64,000 nt of DNA, from assembly GCA_025506515.1 (NCBI GenBank), contig CM046457.1:1123001-1187000 (forward strand). The letters are read 5' to 3'. The notes under the pieces were generated by a model. That model was not told the DNA's origin, did not search any database, and saw only the letters and a list, made by a program, of their open reading frames with translations. Positions within the stretch are counted from its first letter, which is position 1, and every line of letters starts with the position of its first letter. The stretch is from Flaveria trinervia (Eukaryota > Streptophyta > Magnoliopsida > Asterales > Asteraceae). The position numbers and the translations under genes were made by a program. Positions 12,818 through 24,590 of the stretch are shown piece after piece.

Positions 12818-15800
12818 TTTGTAATCGCTTTGCGTGTTTTTTGTGATTTCTCTATTTATTTCAAAGTTTAATGTAGCATACATGTCAATGTAGTTTGGTT
12901 AAACAAACCAATTATTTATATAATCTTTATCTAATATGTATACTGAACTTATATTTACATAACAATATATACTATACATACATATTATATGTACTGAAAA
13001 CTTATAATTATAACAATATATGAAAATAACTTAAATAAATGTATATTAATAGATAATTAAAAAATAATAAATAATGAACTAGTCGATCATGAGTCGTATT
13101 CAAGTTAAAAAAAAACCCATGAGAAAAGCTTGAACATTAGAAACAAAGATAAAGCTCGAGTTGTTTTATGTTAAACAAGCAAAACTCAATGCCATAAGCT
13201 CGGGCTTGAGTCGAATTGTTTTCACACAAAGGTTTTTACACCACAATATCAAGACCAATTCTCCTATTTATCTTACATATTTTATGTACGTGGAGTTGAA
13301 GAGACCCTCTAACAAATTTAAATGCTTACATCCTTAAACTTTTGCTACTCTGCGCCTTAGAAAAGACAAGACCTTAGTTTCTGTCAAGAAAACTAAAATA
13401 TATTGAAGGAGCCTTTAAGGAACATGAAAAATCTATGGATCTGCAACACTTTATCTCTTTTAAATATAAAGTCAATAACAATATGACTCCAAAGAGTAAC
13501 AAAACAATACAACAAAAGCAAAGAATCACCTCAACATGTCTAACAAGTAAGTATTAAAACAATTGAAGTTTCATCAAGATGATCGATGAAACCTAAAAAC
13601 AAAACAAAGATGTAAAGATGAAGACTTCTGCGAAGAATAGATGATAAGAAACAAGCTTCATCCGTTTGTGACTATAATCAGGTGTAGATGTAGAAAATCA
13701 GATGATGAGTAGATGATCACCGGATAAAACCCTTGATAAGATGAATAAAAAACTATATATCTCTCTTAGAAATCTTTCTGTTGAAGTAAGCTAGCATATG
13801 AAGAAGCTCACATGAATGCATTAGCCCATCAACACTCCAAAACAAGCTCACATGAATATATGCAATCCAATATGCTAAAAAATAAAAAACAACCAATTAT
13901 AAGATGTTTACATGAATCATATGTTTCACATTAAATTGAATATAGACACGTTTGACATTGAATTGAATATTAGACATATATTTCAACAGTTTCTTAAATC
14001 AATTGCAATATTGCATGATGAGCATCTTATACGGTTTAAAACCACATTAATATTAAGCTTACCACATTAATATTAACTTTTATCCGTAGGCGTTTGTGCA
14101 TATCAGTATATCCTTCAAGATGCAATGTTAACGTTAGTCGGAGTGATAACAATTTATCTAAACTGATTCTTGCCGAGTAAAATCTAATAACTGAAAGGTA
14201 GGTACTAAAAGATGTCAATTTAAAAATGTAAGATTAATTGCAATGCATACACTAGTAACAAGTGTAAACTTTGCTACGTTTAAATGATGTCTAATAACAA
14301 ATGACCAATGAAACATTCAAACAAAGTTTTTTTTAAGAGAAATATATTTTGTTGACAGCAGCCACATTTTTCTTTTGGTCAGTAGTAAGTAATGGAGTTG
14401 GTGATGGATGTGATCATCTATAATTTCCCTTCTTTATTATCCACTTTTTAAAGATTTAAAACCTTTTTTGTCCCGTTTTCAGGCCACTTGTTAAAAATGA
14501 CTTTTCAATAGAGGGTGCTGATATGATTTTTTTACTATACATTTATAATTATAATTTGGGAGATAAGACTAAAACAAAGTGATAAACTTTAGATACCCGT
14601 TATTGATAAATGTTAAATCACTCAAAACTTTAAATGGATAATTAAGAAAAAAAAAAAAAACTAGTATGTATGTTTTTGTTAGGGTCATTTACCCAAATAG
14701 AGACTAAAGATTGTGATCTATATGAAGCCAATAATCAAAAAGTTTTGTTGAAACGACATACACAATGCTTGATGGTTAAAACAATTGATTGCCAGTTCAT
14801 ATTGTTAACTTCTAGAGTAGTAACTAGTTGCTAGTACTGGATTCTATTAGTAGGAAATAGCTTTTTTGTTGATTACTCGGTTATTATTGATCAAATAATT
14901 ACTGTCGATTATCTACTTACAGTTAACTGCTCTGTTATTACACATGAAGTAGCTTCTATAGATGAATCAATGGCTACTGATCATTCAAGAGTAGTTAATA
15001 ATATGAAGTAGTATATTGGAAGCCAAGTTTAGAAATGATAAAATGTGGTAAATTAGTTACTCTAGCTTTGGACCTCGTCAGAGGCCGCTACTTCAAGGGT
15101 CTCCCAAAAGGGATGTGCTCCCTTGAATCACATTGTTTACTAGAACACATCATATTCGTTTCGAACAAAAGTGCACTTTACACTTTTTTACTTTGTATCC
15201 AAACTTTTATATATATATATATATATATCCTATTACTTTTAAGTAATTCCTAATAGAACAAAATAAACTAATTACATTAACAATACATAATTAGTCGACC
15301 GAGAATTAACAAATAATTCAAGCTCTAATGGTTCCGGCCATGACGATCTCACATTAAAAAACATGATTAATTTATGCATATTATATATAACGAAACTTTA
15401 TAATATATTGTTATCTAGAAAATCAAATCGTTTGATTTTTACATATCTAATTGTTAATCTTTAAAATCAATATTATTCTAATGGTTATTACTAGTTTCCT
15501 TTCTTACTTTTTTTTTGTAAGCAACTTGTAAGTAGAAATGAGCTGTTTTCTAATGATTAAGTTGTGCTTATATTCTTATATTTAACTATTAACGAGATTT
15601 GATAATATACAGAAAAAGGCAGTAGAATATGCTACAAACGTATTTTTATTATGGTAAGTTTAGTTTAGTCAAAAGCATGTTTTAAAATGAAAACTTGTTA
15701 AGTCTAACATAATCTAAAATTAATACCTTTTATATACATGAACAATTGAAATAATTATTTGCGACCGAGCTATGTCGAAAATATGGTGGCAAATTAACAT

Positions 15801-16258
15801 CTGAGCGGTGATTTAATATCTTTTATATTTATATACAGAATTTTATATATACTTTTACAAACTTTTAAAATTTCATATAACATATAAACCATCAACAACA
15901 ATAACCTAAACAAACCAAAAAACTATCGACAAAAGACATGTTTTTTTATATTATTTCATTAAAAAAAGCATACAAACTTTATATTTTGCATAATGAATAA
16001 AATAATTAATGCAAACAATTGGCAACTTTTATTGATCAAATTAAGTACAAATTTTGAGTTTCAATTCAACTCCCTACCTAACCTTTCACATGTAACATAC
16101 AACAAAGGATACATAGAACACAAGTTGCTATAACATGAAAGTTTTTCAGTCCCACACAACGACAATAAATGATTATAAAACAAATTTAATTTTATTAAGA
16201 AAATGAACAACTATAGCCACCCGTGGTTTGTTATGCATTTCACACTGCATCTTTAGCC
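12818..16258. other. AT-rich intergenic stretch, no gene seen
   Basis: Long AT-rich sequence with no frame resembling a protein. Short simple repeats only, including a poly-A run near 14646-14660 and a (TA)n run near 15211-15228. Confidence 0.6.
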
Positions 16259-17265
16259 CTAGTGTTGGCCATAACTTGAGTGTTCGCCACCGTGAGCACC
16301 ACCACCACCACCACCGCCACCGCCATGACCATGTCCTTCGCTGCCACCATGACCGTATGGAGCGGCTGCCGGAACTAAGATTGGCTTCTTCTTTCTTTTC
16401 GCCAAGCAGAAGAGTCCCGCGGCTAAGAATGCGAGGAAAAAGACGCCACCTAGCGATGCACACACCGCAATGACAACGGTGTGATCTTTGCCGCCACACC
16501 CGGAGGTGTCGGCGGTGTGAGGATGTCACCGGATGGTGGGACAGCATTGTATGGCTGTGGAGGAGGGACAATGGGTCCATATGGTGGTAGAGGAGGTTGT
16601 GCTTTAGGTGGCCAAGACCCCGGGGTACTTGGCTTTGGTGGTTTTGATCCTTTGGGAGGGTAAGCCGAACCACCAGGTGTTGGTGGTTTGGATCCTTTAG
16701 GTGGATAAGCATGTGCATCAGGCGGGCTTGCTGGCTCGCCTGGTGTTGGGGGCTTTGACCCCTTTGGTGGATGTGCATGTCCACCGGGCGTTGGTGGTTT
16801 TGACCCCTTTGGTGGATAGCTAGGTCCACCAGGTGTAGGTGGTTTTGACCCCTTAGGTGGGTATGCATATCCGCCAGGTGTTGGGGGCTTTGACCCTTTT
16901 GGTGGGTAGCTAGGTCCACCAGGGGTTGGTGGTTTTGCTTCTTTAGGTGGACTAGCTGGTCCGCTTGGGGTCGGAGGCTTCTGACCCTTAGGCGGATGAG
17001 CAGGACCATGTGGTGGATGAGAATGTTTTGGTGGAGAGGCTTTTGGAGGGTAAGCTGGTGTCTCGGGGGTCGGAGATGGTGGTGGCTTCCAATGCCCTGG
17101 TTTTGGTGGAGGAGGACATGGAACTGGTGGTGGCGGTGGAGGAGGACACACGGGTGGTGGAGGCGGTGGCGGAGGTGGTGGAGGAGGAGGACATGCTGGT
17201 GTTGGTGGTGGTGGAGGAGGAGAATAGTAAGGATAAGCCATAGTCAACTTCCTTGAACCCTCCAT
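16259..17265 (-). pseudogene. TED7-like proline-rich, single-span membrane/wall protein, with a one-base frameshift
   Basis: The first frame starts MEGSRKLTMAYPYYS, then has Pro-rich runs with CPPPPP blocks. Next come about ten imperfect 16-17-residue repeats of the form YPPKGSKPPTPGG (roughly residues 80-210). It closes ...PYNAVPPSGDILTPPTPPG and then runs off into about 14 unrelated residues and a stop. The adjacent frame has what should follow: CGGKDHTVVIAVCASLGGVF, a hydrophobic span ending FLAAGLFCLA, the basic stop-transfer KRKKK, and a Gly/His-rich tail ending SSYGQH. The switch maps to a CCC run at 16499-16501 (plus strand); the total of 1007 nt is one short of a multiple of three. 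Proline-rich ectodomain, CxxxHTVVI, one membrane span and a Lys-rich cytosolic stub resemble TED7, which is linked to xylem secondary-wall formation. The frameshift is either a real lesion or a sequencing indel. An extensin-like protein is the alternative reading. Confidence 0.65.
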
Positions 17266-17307
17266 TTTCAAATTTGTGTTAGTGATACAACATGTAGGAA
17301 GTAGCAA

Positions 17308-17317
17308 CTTATATATA
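17308..17317 (-). promoter_or_regulatory. Candidate TATA box of the TED7-like gene
   Basis: On the minus strand GATATATATAAG lies about 45-55 bp upstream of the ATG. That would place transcription start only some 15-25 bp before the start codon. Confidence 0.4.
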
Positions 17318-17329
17318 TCCACCCATGAT

Positions 17330-18230
17330 TATTTTTTGTGTTAATTTAATAAACGTTATGTTCAAGACATGTGATATATATAAACACATACAAATAGATT
17401 TTAGATATTTATAGATTATATTCCAATAATTATAATATAACAAATGTAATTAACAATTAAGGTGTTGTGTTATATAATTAAACAAAAGATTACTTTAGCT
17501 AACTACTACCTTATCGTGATCAAGAAAATACAACTCAACAATAATTGCATTCATGCACTTCCCGAAAAGGGTTTGGTTCGGCCCATGTGACCCGACCCGC
17601 ATTATATATATAGAATATTGGTAAGCCAATTTTACAACATGCTTGATAGCGGTCACATTTTCTTTTTTACTAATTTTTTTATGTGTTGTGGAGTAGGTAG
17701 AGTAAATATAATGGACTATTATATTAGAGTAGACTTGGATTTAAAAATAGAAAAATATGGTTGCTTTAATGTCGTGTTTTAAACTTGGAGCCTAACAATT
17801 TTAAAGTTGTGGACAAACGGTATGAAAATGATATGCACTAGGGTTCTTTTCTAATTTGATATAGTATAACGTTTAGTAACGTACAAAGTTGTTTAATTTA
17901 TTTGATGTATAGCTACTAATGAGTCATAGGGTTTTTAGGCTAGGATTCTTGTTAATTTGTTCCTATTGTATATGAATGTAGTGTATATAAACTTACAACT
18001 ATATATTTCCAATATCTAGTTCCCAACACATTTTAGACTTTTAGCGACATCATTCCCGCACACACTCACTTATATCTACAATCCTACATACGACATAAAC
18101 TAAGCCTCTTTTTTTCTGTTTAGTAATTTACTAATAGATGACACTGATCCTTTAGTTTTATATTTGAATTGGACATAAAAGATAATAATGTGATATGATA
18201 AAACTCCTCTCAACAATGGTAGTAGTGCTC
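17330..18230. other. AT-rich intergenic stretch upstream of the TED7-like gene
   Basis: No gene seen. This interval should hold the upstream promoter of the minus-strand TED7-like gene, but I recognise no specific motif with confidence. Confidence 0.5.
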
Positions 18231-18233
18231 AAG

Positions 18234-19280
18234 TGTATGCTGCTACACTGGCTAAAATTAGCAAACCTGTCAAAGACAAAGATCTTGTTCTCATAGATGG
18301 GCTTCGTGATGGATACAACAAATCACTTTTACACACACAAACAAGGTATTCAACTTGGTATCAGAGCCAATTTTTTTATCTGTCGTCACTCACTGGCGTA
18401 CTGTCATCGCATCGCTACAGGCCATCGCATCACTACAGGCCATCGTAATGACGCGTTCCAATTTTTTTTTTTAATTTGAGGCTATTTTTAGGCTAGAAAT
18501 CATATTTCTAAAATCACATTTCGTTGGGTGACATTGCTCATTCGAACAACGACATTTATAAGTCATCCTATGACACTTTCTACGACAGTATCATTGAATG
18601 CAAGTTCGCGTTGGTGTCACTAGCTTTGGCAACAGTGAAGATATATGTAGGACGCTTCCAATGACTTATCTGTGACACTTCGCTACAATAGTTCTAGAAA
18701 TGGCCTCAGATGTCAATATCGCACCATAAGAGAAAGCCTTCTACACATTGTACAAGTTTGCTTTCGCACTATCCCTAACAATATATGACTACTGGTAAAT
18801 AGTTCTCGAATTTTTCCTCATTACCATTGTTTGGATATGTTGATGATTCCATCTTGTGCCTTTAGAGATCTCTTACAACAAGATCGAACATTACAACAGT
18901 CTACACCACAATCTAAACTACACTACATGGACCTATAATAATGCCCATGTTCGAATGAGCATCATCTACACCATCTTTGAAGCTTCTTTCTCTCATGTTT
19001 AAGGCGCAATGACTTATGAATTATGTCTTTCTTTGAGCGCGCTTATGCCCCTCACATTGAATCTTTGGAATTCATGCTTAAGGCACAACTTCTTAGCTTT
19101 AAGTGAAGGATGATGAAATTCCACGCAACTATCTTAAGCTTGCTTAATATATAATATGCTACGGCACTGGCTAGTATGGGTGAAGCTATCAAAGATAATT
19201 AATGATCTTGTTCTCAATCTTATCATTAGCCTTCATTATGAATAGAACAAATCACTTCTACACACAAGATGTTTAATTTC
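18234..19280 (+). mobile_element. Decayed Ty1/copia remnant with gag-like fragments and a PBS-like site
   Basis: A short frame (AATLAKISKPVKDKDLVLID, then GLRDGYN) resembles the copia gag segment LA..GKPVSDEDLV...GL..EY. A diverged copy of the same roughly 115 bp recurs at about 19150-19270, so the unit is in direct repeat. Between them lies TTGGTATCAGAGCC (18354-18367), a match to the initiator-Met tRNA primer-binding site of plant LTR elements. It is followed by a short tandem of CATCGCATCRCTACAGGC (about 18405-18440). No intact frame, LTR pair or target duplication can be drawn. This is an old, rearranged fragment. Confidence 0.45.
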
Positions 19281-21171
19281 ATAATATCTCATGTAATTAA
19301 TATGTATTTATAGCTAGGTGGGATATTAGCTAGGATCATTATATTATATTAATTGCAAAGTTAATGAGATGGAAACATGATTTTAGCACAAGTTTTAGTG
19401 TACCAGATGTATATGGTATCTTATTAACCATCATGTTCCTCTAGCAATTGACACTCACCGCCAAATCTGATTACCTTTAATCTCCATCTTCTTTTCATTC
19501 TTCCTCTACGAACAAGTTGCATCCAGCAATACATTCATAATTTTAGTCCTATTACTCTTGAGATGGAAAATGGATAGTATATTCCTATACATAACTCTTT
19601 TAAGTTTACCGTCAAGCCTACTAGCTAGGTGATTGACCACATCCTATATATCATCTTATTGACTGCTTCTGTTTTTGTTTCTGTTTCTTCATCAACTAAC
19701 TAGGATAAAGACAAAGATAAGGACAAGGCACTATGGATCTTTGGTCACTTCAGTGGATATACAACACCATATTTAATAAACTCTAGTTTCATACTATATA
19801 TACTCAAGCTAGACTCGACATCAGCCTAAACAAAATATTGAAATTGATTAATTTGGTATTAGTGTGAAGGAGTTCCAGATGTGGATGCCTATCCTCTTGT
19901 GTAATAGTAGCGGGGATCTTTATCCTTCGATGGATCGAAGTGGTGTAATAGGTTACTAAAATGCCCGACTAGCTTTATAAATTTCTTAAATAATTGTTAT
20001 GTCATTGCTATATTCAATACACTATATATGTTACCATTTGAGACATACACCTATTAAATTAATATAGCACTATAAAAATTAAATTTGCACTAAATGACAG
20101 AAAATATTAAGCATTGTAATAAGCTTTTTTTTTATATTAGTTTGTTTATTGTTAGGTATCATGCATGTCTGTTTTACACCTTAGAACGTCATTTTAATTC
20201 ATTTTTAGGCATAAACAAAATTTTAAAAATCTGGCCGGATCATTTAGTCAAATGTGAAAAAAATAACCTACTTGTTACTCGTTTAGTTCACATGGTATTG
20301 GCGGTTAACATTGAACCTTCTGAGTTCTGATATGTTTTTATATATGTTAAAGCAACAAAATATTTATTTGTTCATATATAGTGTAATTTTATGGACTAGG
20401 AAAAGAAAGTTGAGATATTTTATGGTGGTTGATGATGATCGTCGATTTTGCCATATCATTAGAAAAAGGAAATCGTTTCTAAGATTTAGAATGTTACATA
20501 GATTATCATTTTAATTGTTATATTATCATGATTTTTATATTATCTTGAAAATACTTGACACTTATATTTATTAGCAAATAAACTAGAATGCCCCCACAAT
20601 TTAGACATATTAAGTTTGGGTATATTATTACAACAATAATGGTTAATTTTCTTTGGAAATATTTGAGTGTTCATGTTTTTGATAGTTACCTAAACTTTTC
20701 CGATGCTCTCTTTTTTACTTTTTATAAAGTCATAGTCTGGAACAAATGATTCATCACGTTGTATATTAAATGTGTGTGAAATTATGAAAATTCAACTTGT
20801 ATCTAAAAGCATACCATACACAGGCGGCTACTGGTTTAATATTATTTCTTTGCAAGGGAAAATTAAAAAAAGACCACAAATATAATTTATTTAAATGGGC
20901 AGTTGTAGAAGTGCATAATTGCAACACATGAGTGGACAAATATCGAGGGCAAAGAAGAAATAAAAGGTTAGCTGGTTCATCATATGTTTCTTCATCGTAT
21001 TATATATTTACTTGACATATTTTAGTATTTAATCACCTTTTACTTGTCACCACTATTTGCTTTCCAAATAAAAGGTTATATTTAATAATCTGCATTTCAA
21101 ATAATGAGTTTATTGAATATAGAATAAAATATGTATATGAATTTTTTTTTTCAAATTTGTTATCAACTTTA
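19281..21171. other. AT-rich intergenic stretch, possibly more decayed repeat
   Basis: No gene supported. Open frames of 65-80 codons near 20094-20514 have no recognisable content. Confidence 0.5.
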
Positions 21172-21414
21172 GAAGCATTCATAAATAGAATCTGTAAAGA
21201 ATCACTGTTTAATCCATATAATTTTTTTAAGTGTATTTGATATATATATGAAATGATTTTAAGTGATGTGAGTGAAGTAAAAAAAATATTATTGTTATTT
21301 GATATATTTAAAGAATCACTGTTTAATCCATATAATTTTTTTAATATTTTTGAAAGTGTTTGTAAACGGATGAGAAAGAAAAGAGTAATGATAATGGTAA
21401 TGAATCTAATGCTC
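21172..21414. mobile_element. Short MITE-like element, sister of the copy at 35000-35301
   Basis: It begins GAAGCATTCATA and ends TCTAATGCTC, an imperfect inverted terminal pair. The interior shares long stretches with the second copy, including AAAGAATCACTGTTTAATC and ATATGAAATGRTTTTRAGTG. In this copy the AAAGAATCACTGTTTAATCC block appears twice (about 21197 and 21309), implying an internal duplication. The flanking trinucleotides (TTA, TAG) do not match, so the ends are less sure than in the other copy. Confidence 0.55.
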
Positions 21415-21420
21415 TAGTGA

Positions 21421-21435
21421 GTTTATTATTATTAC

Positions 21436-21476
<41 letters not shown>

Positions 21477-21691
21477 TATTATTATTAGATTATTATTATT
21501 ATTATTATCATTATTGTTATTATTATTATTATCACTATTGTCATTATCATTATTGTTATTATCATTGTTCTTATTATTGTTGTTATAACTATTGTTATTA
21601 TTATTTTTCTTATTATTAATGTTAATATAATGTTATTGCTATTATTATTGTTATTATTATTGCTATAGTTATTATTGTGTTATTAGTGTTA
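21421..21691. repeat. (ATT)n microsatellite, left part
   Basis: About 270 bp of ATT/TTA trinucleotide repeat, increasingly degenerate to the right (ATC and GTT variants). It continues beyond the gypsy element at 33146, showing that the element landed inside the microsatellite. Confidence 0.9.
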
Positions 21692-21696
21692 TTAAT
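21692..21696. repeat. Left target-site duplication TTAAT of the gypsy element
   Basis: TTAAT abuts the LTR end TGTCACACC here. The identical TTAAT at 33146-33150 follows the other end. A 5-bp duplication is the Ty3/gypsy integrase signature. Confidence 0.85.
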
Positions 21697-24429
21697 TGTC
21701 ACACCCTCAAAATTCACGTGCGGAGTTTTACCGCAAGACGTGGGAACAAATCAGGATCACAGTCAATAGTTACTCAGAACGACTCTATATGCCATAACTT
21801 AAATAATCAACCAAAGTACAAACATTAACTGTGCGGAAGCGTTTGAAAAACAACCCAAAGAAATAAAAGTGTAAATATGGCAAAAACATGTGCAAACCCA
21901 AAAGAGTAAACATTATTCATAAAATACTAAAAAATGCCTTGAAGACCGAGTCTTAGAATGCAAGTGAACCAAGTGTGCTCTATGGCAAGCAAGCTAATGA
22001 CATGAGAATAACATACTAAAATGTCAACACAATAGTTGGTGAGTTCAAGAGTGATAATCAAACATAAACAGTTTAACAACATAGATATAAAAGTAGTGCA
22101 TTGTAACAGATAGCTAGTCCATTAACAATAAATATTATTTCATAGTAATTTCGCAATTGAAGCTGACTGTGTTACGTTGTTGCCTCCTGTCACGACTTAA
22201 CAGGTCGTGACATGTTCAATAGGACAAATTGCACCCGGTTGACCTCGAGTCACACAGTTGGGGCTCGTCAGACCCAGTAGTACTACCCAAATTTCCCCGC
22301 TATTCAATATTAACAATTCGAAAGTGTGAGGACTTTTCCATGATATCAACACTATATAATATTATACACAACTTGAATATATAAAGTGTTTGTGATTTAC
22401 CAGTATGCTATCTCCCCAAAAGATTAAATAAAGAGTGGATCATGAACTCACCTGATACACGTAATAGACACTTAGAGTTCTACTTGACAAACAGAATGGA
22501 CAGACAACCTTCAGTGGTTACCTAGATCATATAAGTACGTGAATATGTGTAAATAGAGAACATGTGAAACCCTAAGTACACTACAACCAAGGACTCAAGA
22601 TTTCAGACAAAACAGACATGTTTGACCAAGTTGACCCGTTTGACCCGTTGGTGACTTTATGTGTTGTAAACCATTCAAGTAATCATACACATATTATCAT
22701 ACATAGTTAACATTCAAATAGATCATATGTATGCTATATTAACCAGGTGTATCACTTAGATCATCATACAACCAAGTGTCATACAAGTCATCGAATCTAG
22801 AACATTAACATGTCCACTAGTTATAACAAACTAACATGTCACACAAAGATCAAACCACTCACCACATGCCATGTGAAGCCACTCACGACTTTACATCCTA
22901 AACCCTGCCAATCCTACTAAGTAGGGGCCTCCGATTTGCATGCGTGTATGATGATCATAATCATATTCATTAGCCATGTACATTGCATTTAACAACATCA
23001 CAACAATCAATTTCCAGTCCCAAACATGATGTCCTAACTACTAATCAACATCAACATCATACATGATCATCAAAGTCCAAACATCACCCATGATTATCCA
23101 AACATCCCATACAACTAATTTAACATGTTTTATCACATTAGAATTCATCCATGAACTTACTAACATGCTCCTAACATCCCAACATGTTCAAATGATCATC
23201 CATCAATCTTTGTGCAAATAAAGTTTCCCTTTTGGGAAAGCACATCCCAAAATCTATTAAACATCCAATGCATTCATGAATTATTAATAATATACCAATT
23301 CAAGTTCATATCAACATCTAAGCATGATCAACAACATCCAAACATCATAACTCATCAATTCCTATCCTAAAAAGTTACTATCTTTAGTAATGTATGAACT
23401 ATAACATGTGTTCTTGAATTCCCAATGATCACAACAACAATCTAACATCTAATCATCACCATGAACACATCCATAACATCAATTCATCAATAATTCAACA
23501 TTACATGCAAAATAAGTTACTATTATTAGCAAGCTATGAACACCAACTTCAATTCATCAATTTCTTGCAAGATCAATGTATCCTAACTTTATACAACCTA
23601 CAAATCATCATACATTCATCAAACAATCATCAATCATCCATAATCACATTAATTTTGAATTAGGGTTTGCATAAAACCAAAGTTCATGATCAATCCACTA
23701 GAAACATACAATTCATACATAATCAACGTTAAACAACATGTATTCAATCCAACTAACATACTAACATCCTCAAACAACATCAATTTCAACCCCATGAAGA
23801 CCCACATACGAATTAGGGTTCGGCCACCATGAACAACCCACAAAACTTGTAAAAATCTAACCTTTAAACGTGTGTTAACTTGCAATTGATGATTCCTACG
23901 TGTTGTATGCCTTGTAATCAAACCAAAATCGTAGATTCTTGCTTGTTCTAGGCTGATTTCGAAGTGAGAAGAGGTTGGGAAAGGAGGTTGCGGCCGAATG
24001 GGGGGTGGGGATTAGGGTTTGGGTGTTTTGTTTAATTTTAATTTCCATATTTACCTTTTAAGCCCTTGTAATTTGTATTTTATAAAAACTAGGTTTTAAA
24101 CTCTTGTAAAGTGATTTTAACTTAATAATATAAAGATATAAACTAATTAAAATCATTATATATTTTATCTTTATAAAAACACAAGACATACGAATAAATA
24201 GACACGTTTCCGCGTTATGCGATTAATTTTCTAATTAACATTTTAAAACATGCAAACACATAAAAGTAAGACAATAATCACATAATCAATTAGATTATCA
24301 ATAATTTAACATTATTCATTATTATTAGGTCACCAACGTTAAACGACAACTAGTGTGTGTTTACGACACGTGTATGCAAGACTTAACGAAACTAACAGAG
24401 TTTGGTAACGGAAATTTACGGATGTCACA
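21697..24429 (-). repeat. 3' LTR of the gypsy element
   Basis: It is 2733 bp, in minus-strand sense starting TGTGACATCC and ending GGGTGTGACA. It pairs with the copy at 30401-33145. The interior is rich in AACATC/ATCATC-like low-complexity sequence. Open frames inside (for example near 23649-23921) occur in both LTRs without protein features and are not genes. Confidence 0.93.
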
Positions 24430-24590
24430 TTATCCCCATGTTGAAAGAATTTTCGTCCCGAAAATTGTGTTACATGGTGAGAGTGTTCCATCACTGGTCT
24501 ACTGCATTAGCACACAGAATCGAAATCGAGTGAGTTTTGGATGAGTTGTCACATCATCCCCATGTTGAAAGAAATTTCGTCCTGAAATTT
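24430..24590 (-). repeat. Duplicated polyprotein-tail / polypurine-tract segment at the 3' LTR junction
   Basis: Two copies of about 42 bp lie at 24425-24466 and 24549-24590. On the minus strand each reads as a frame end (FRTKFLSTWG-stop, or the variant with KILSTWG-stop), then CAACATGGGGAT and TGTGAC. The copy touching the LTR provides the GGGGATAA purine stretch expected as the polypurine tract. The second lies 120 bp inward and holds the natural stop of the pol frame at 24554-24556. Confidence 0.7.

Noticed and set aside
16173..17009. 278-codon His/Gln/Leu-rich frame on the minus strand
   Set aside because: It is the alternative frame of the PPKGSKPPTPGG repeat region; the Pro-rich frame has family structure and an N-terminus.
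23649..23921. Minus-strand frame repeated at 32369-32563
   Set aside because: Both lie at the same place in the two gypsy LTRs; the copies differ in length and frame, so it is not a conserved gene.
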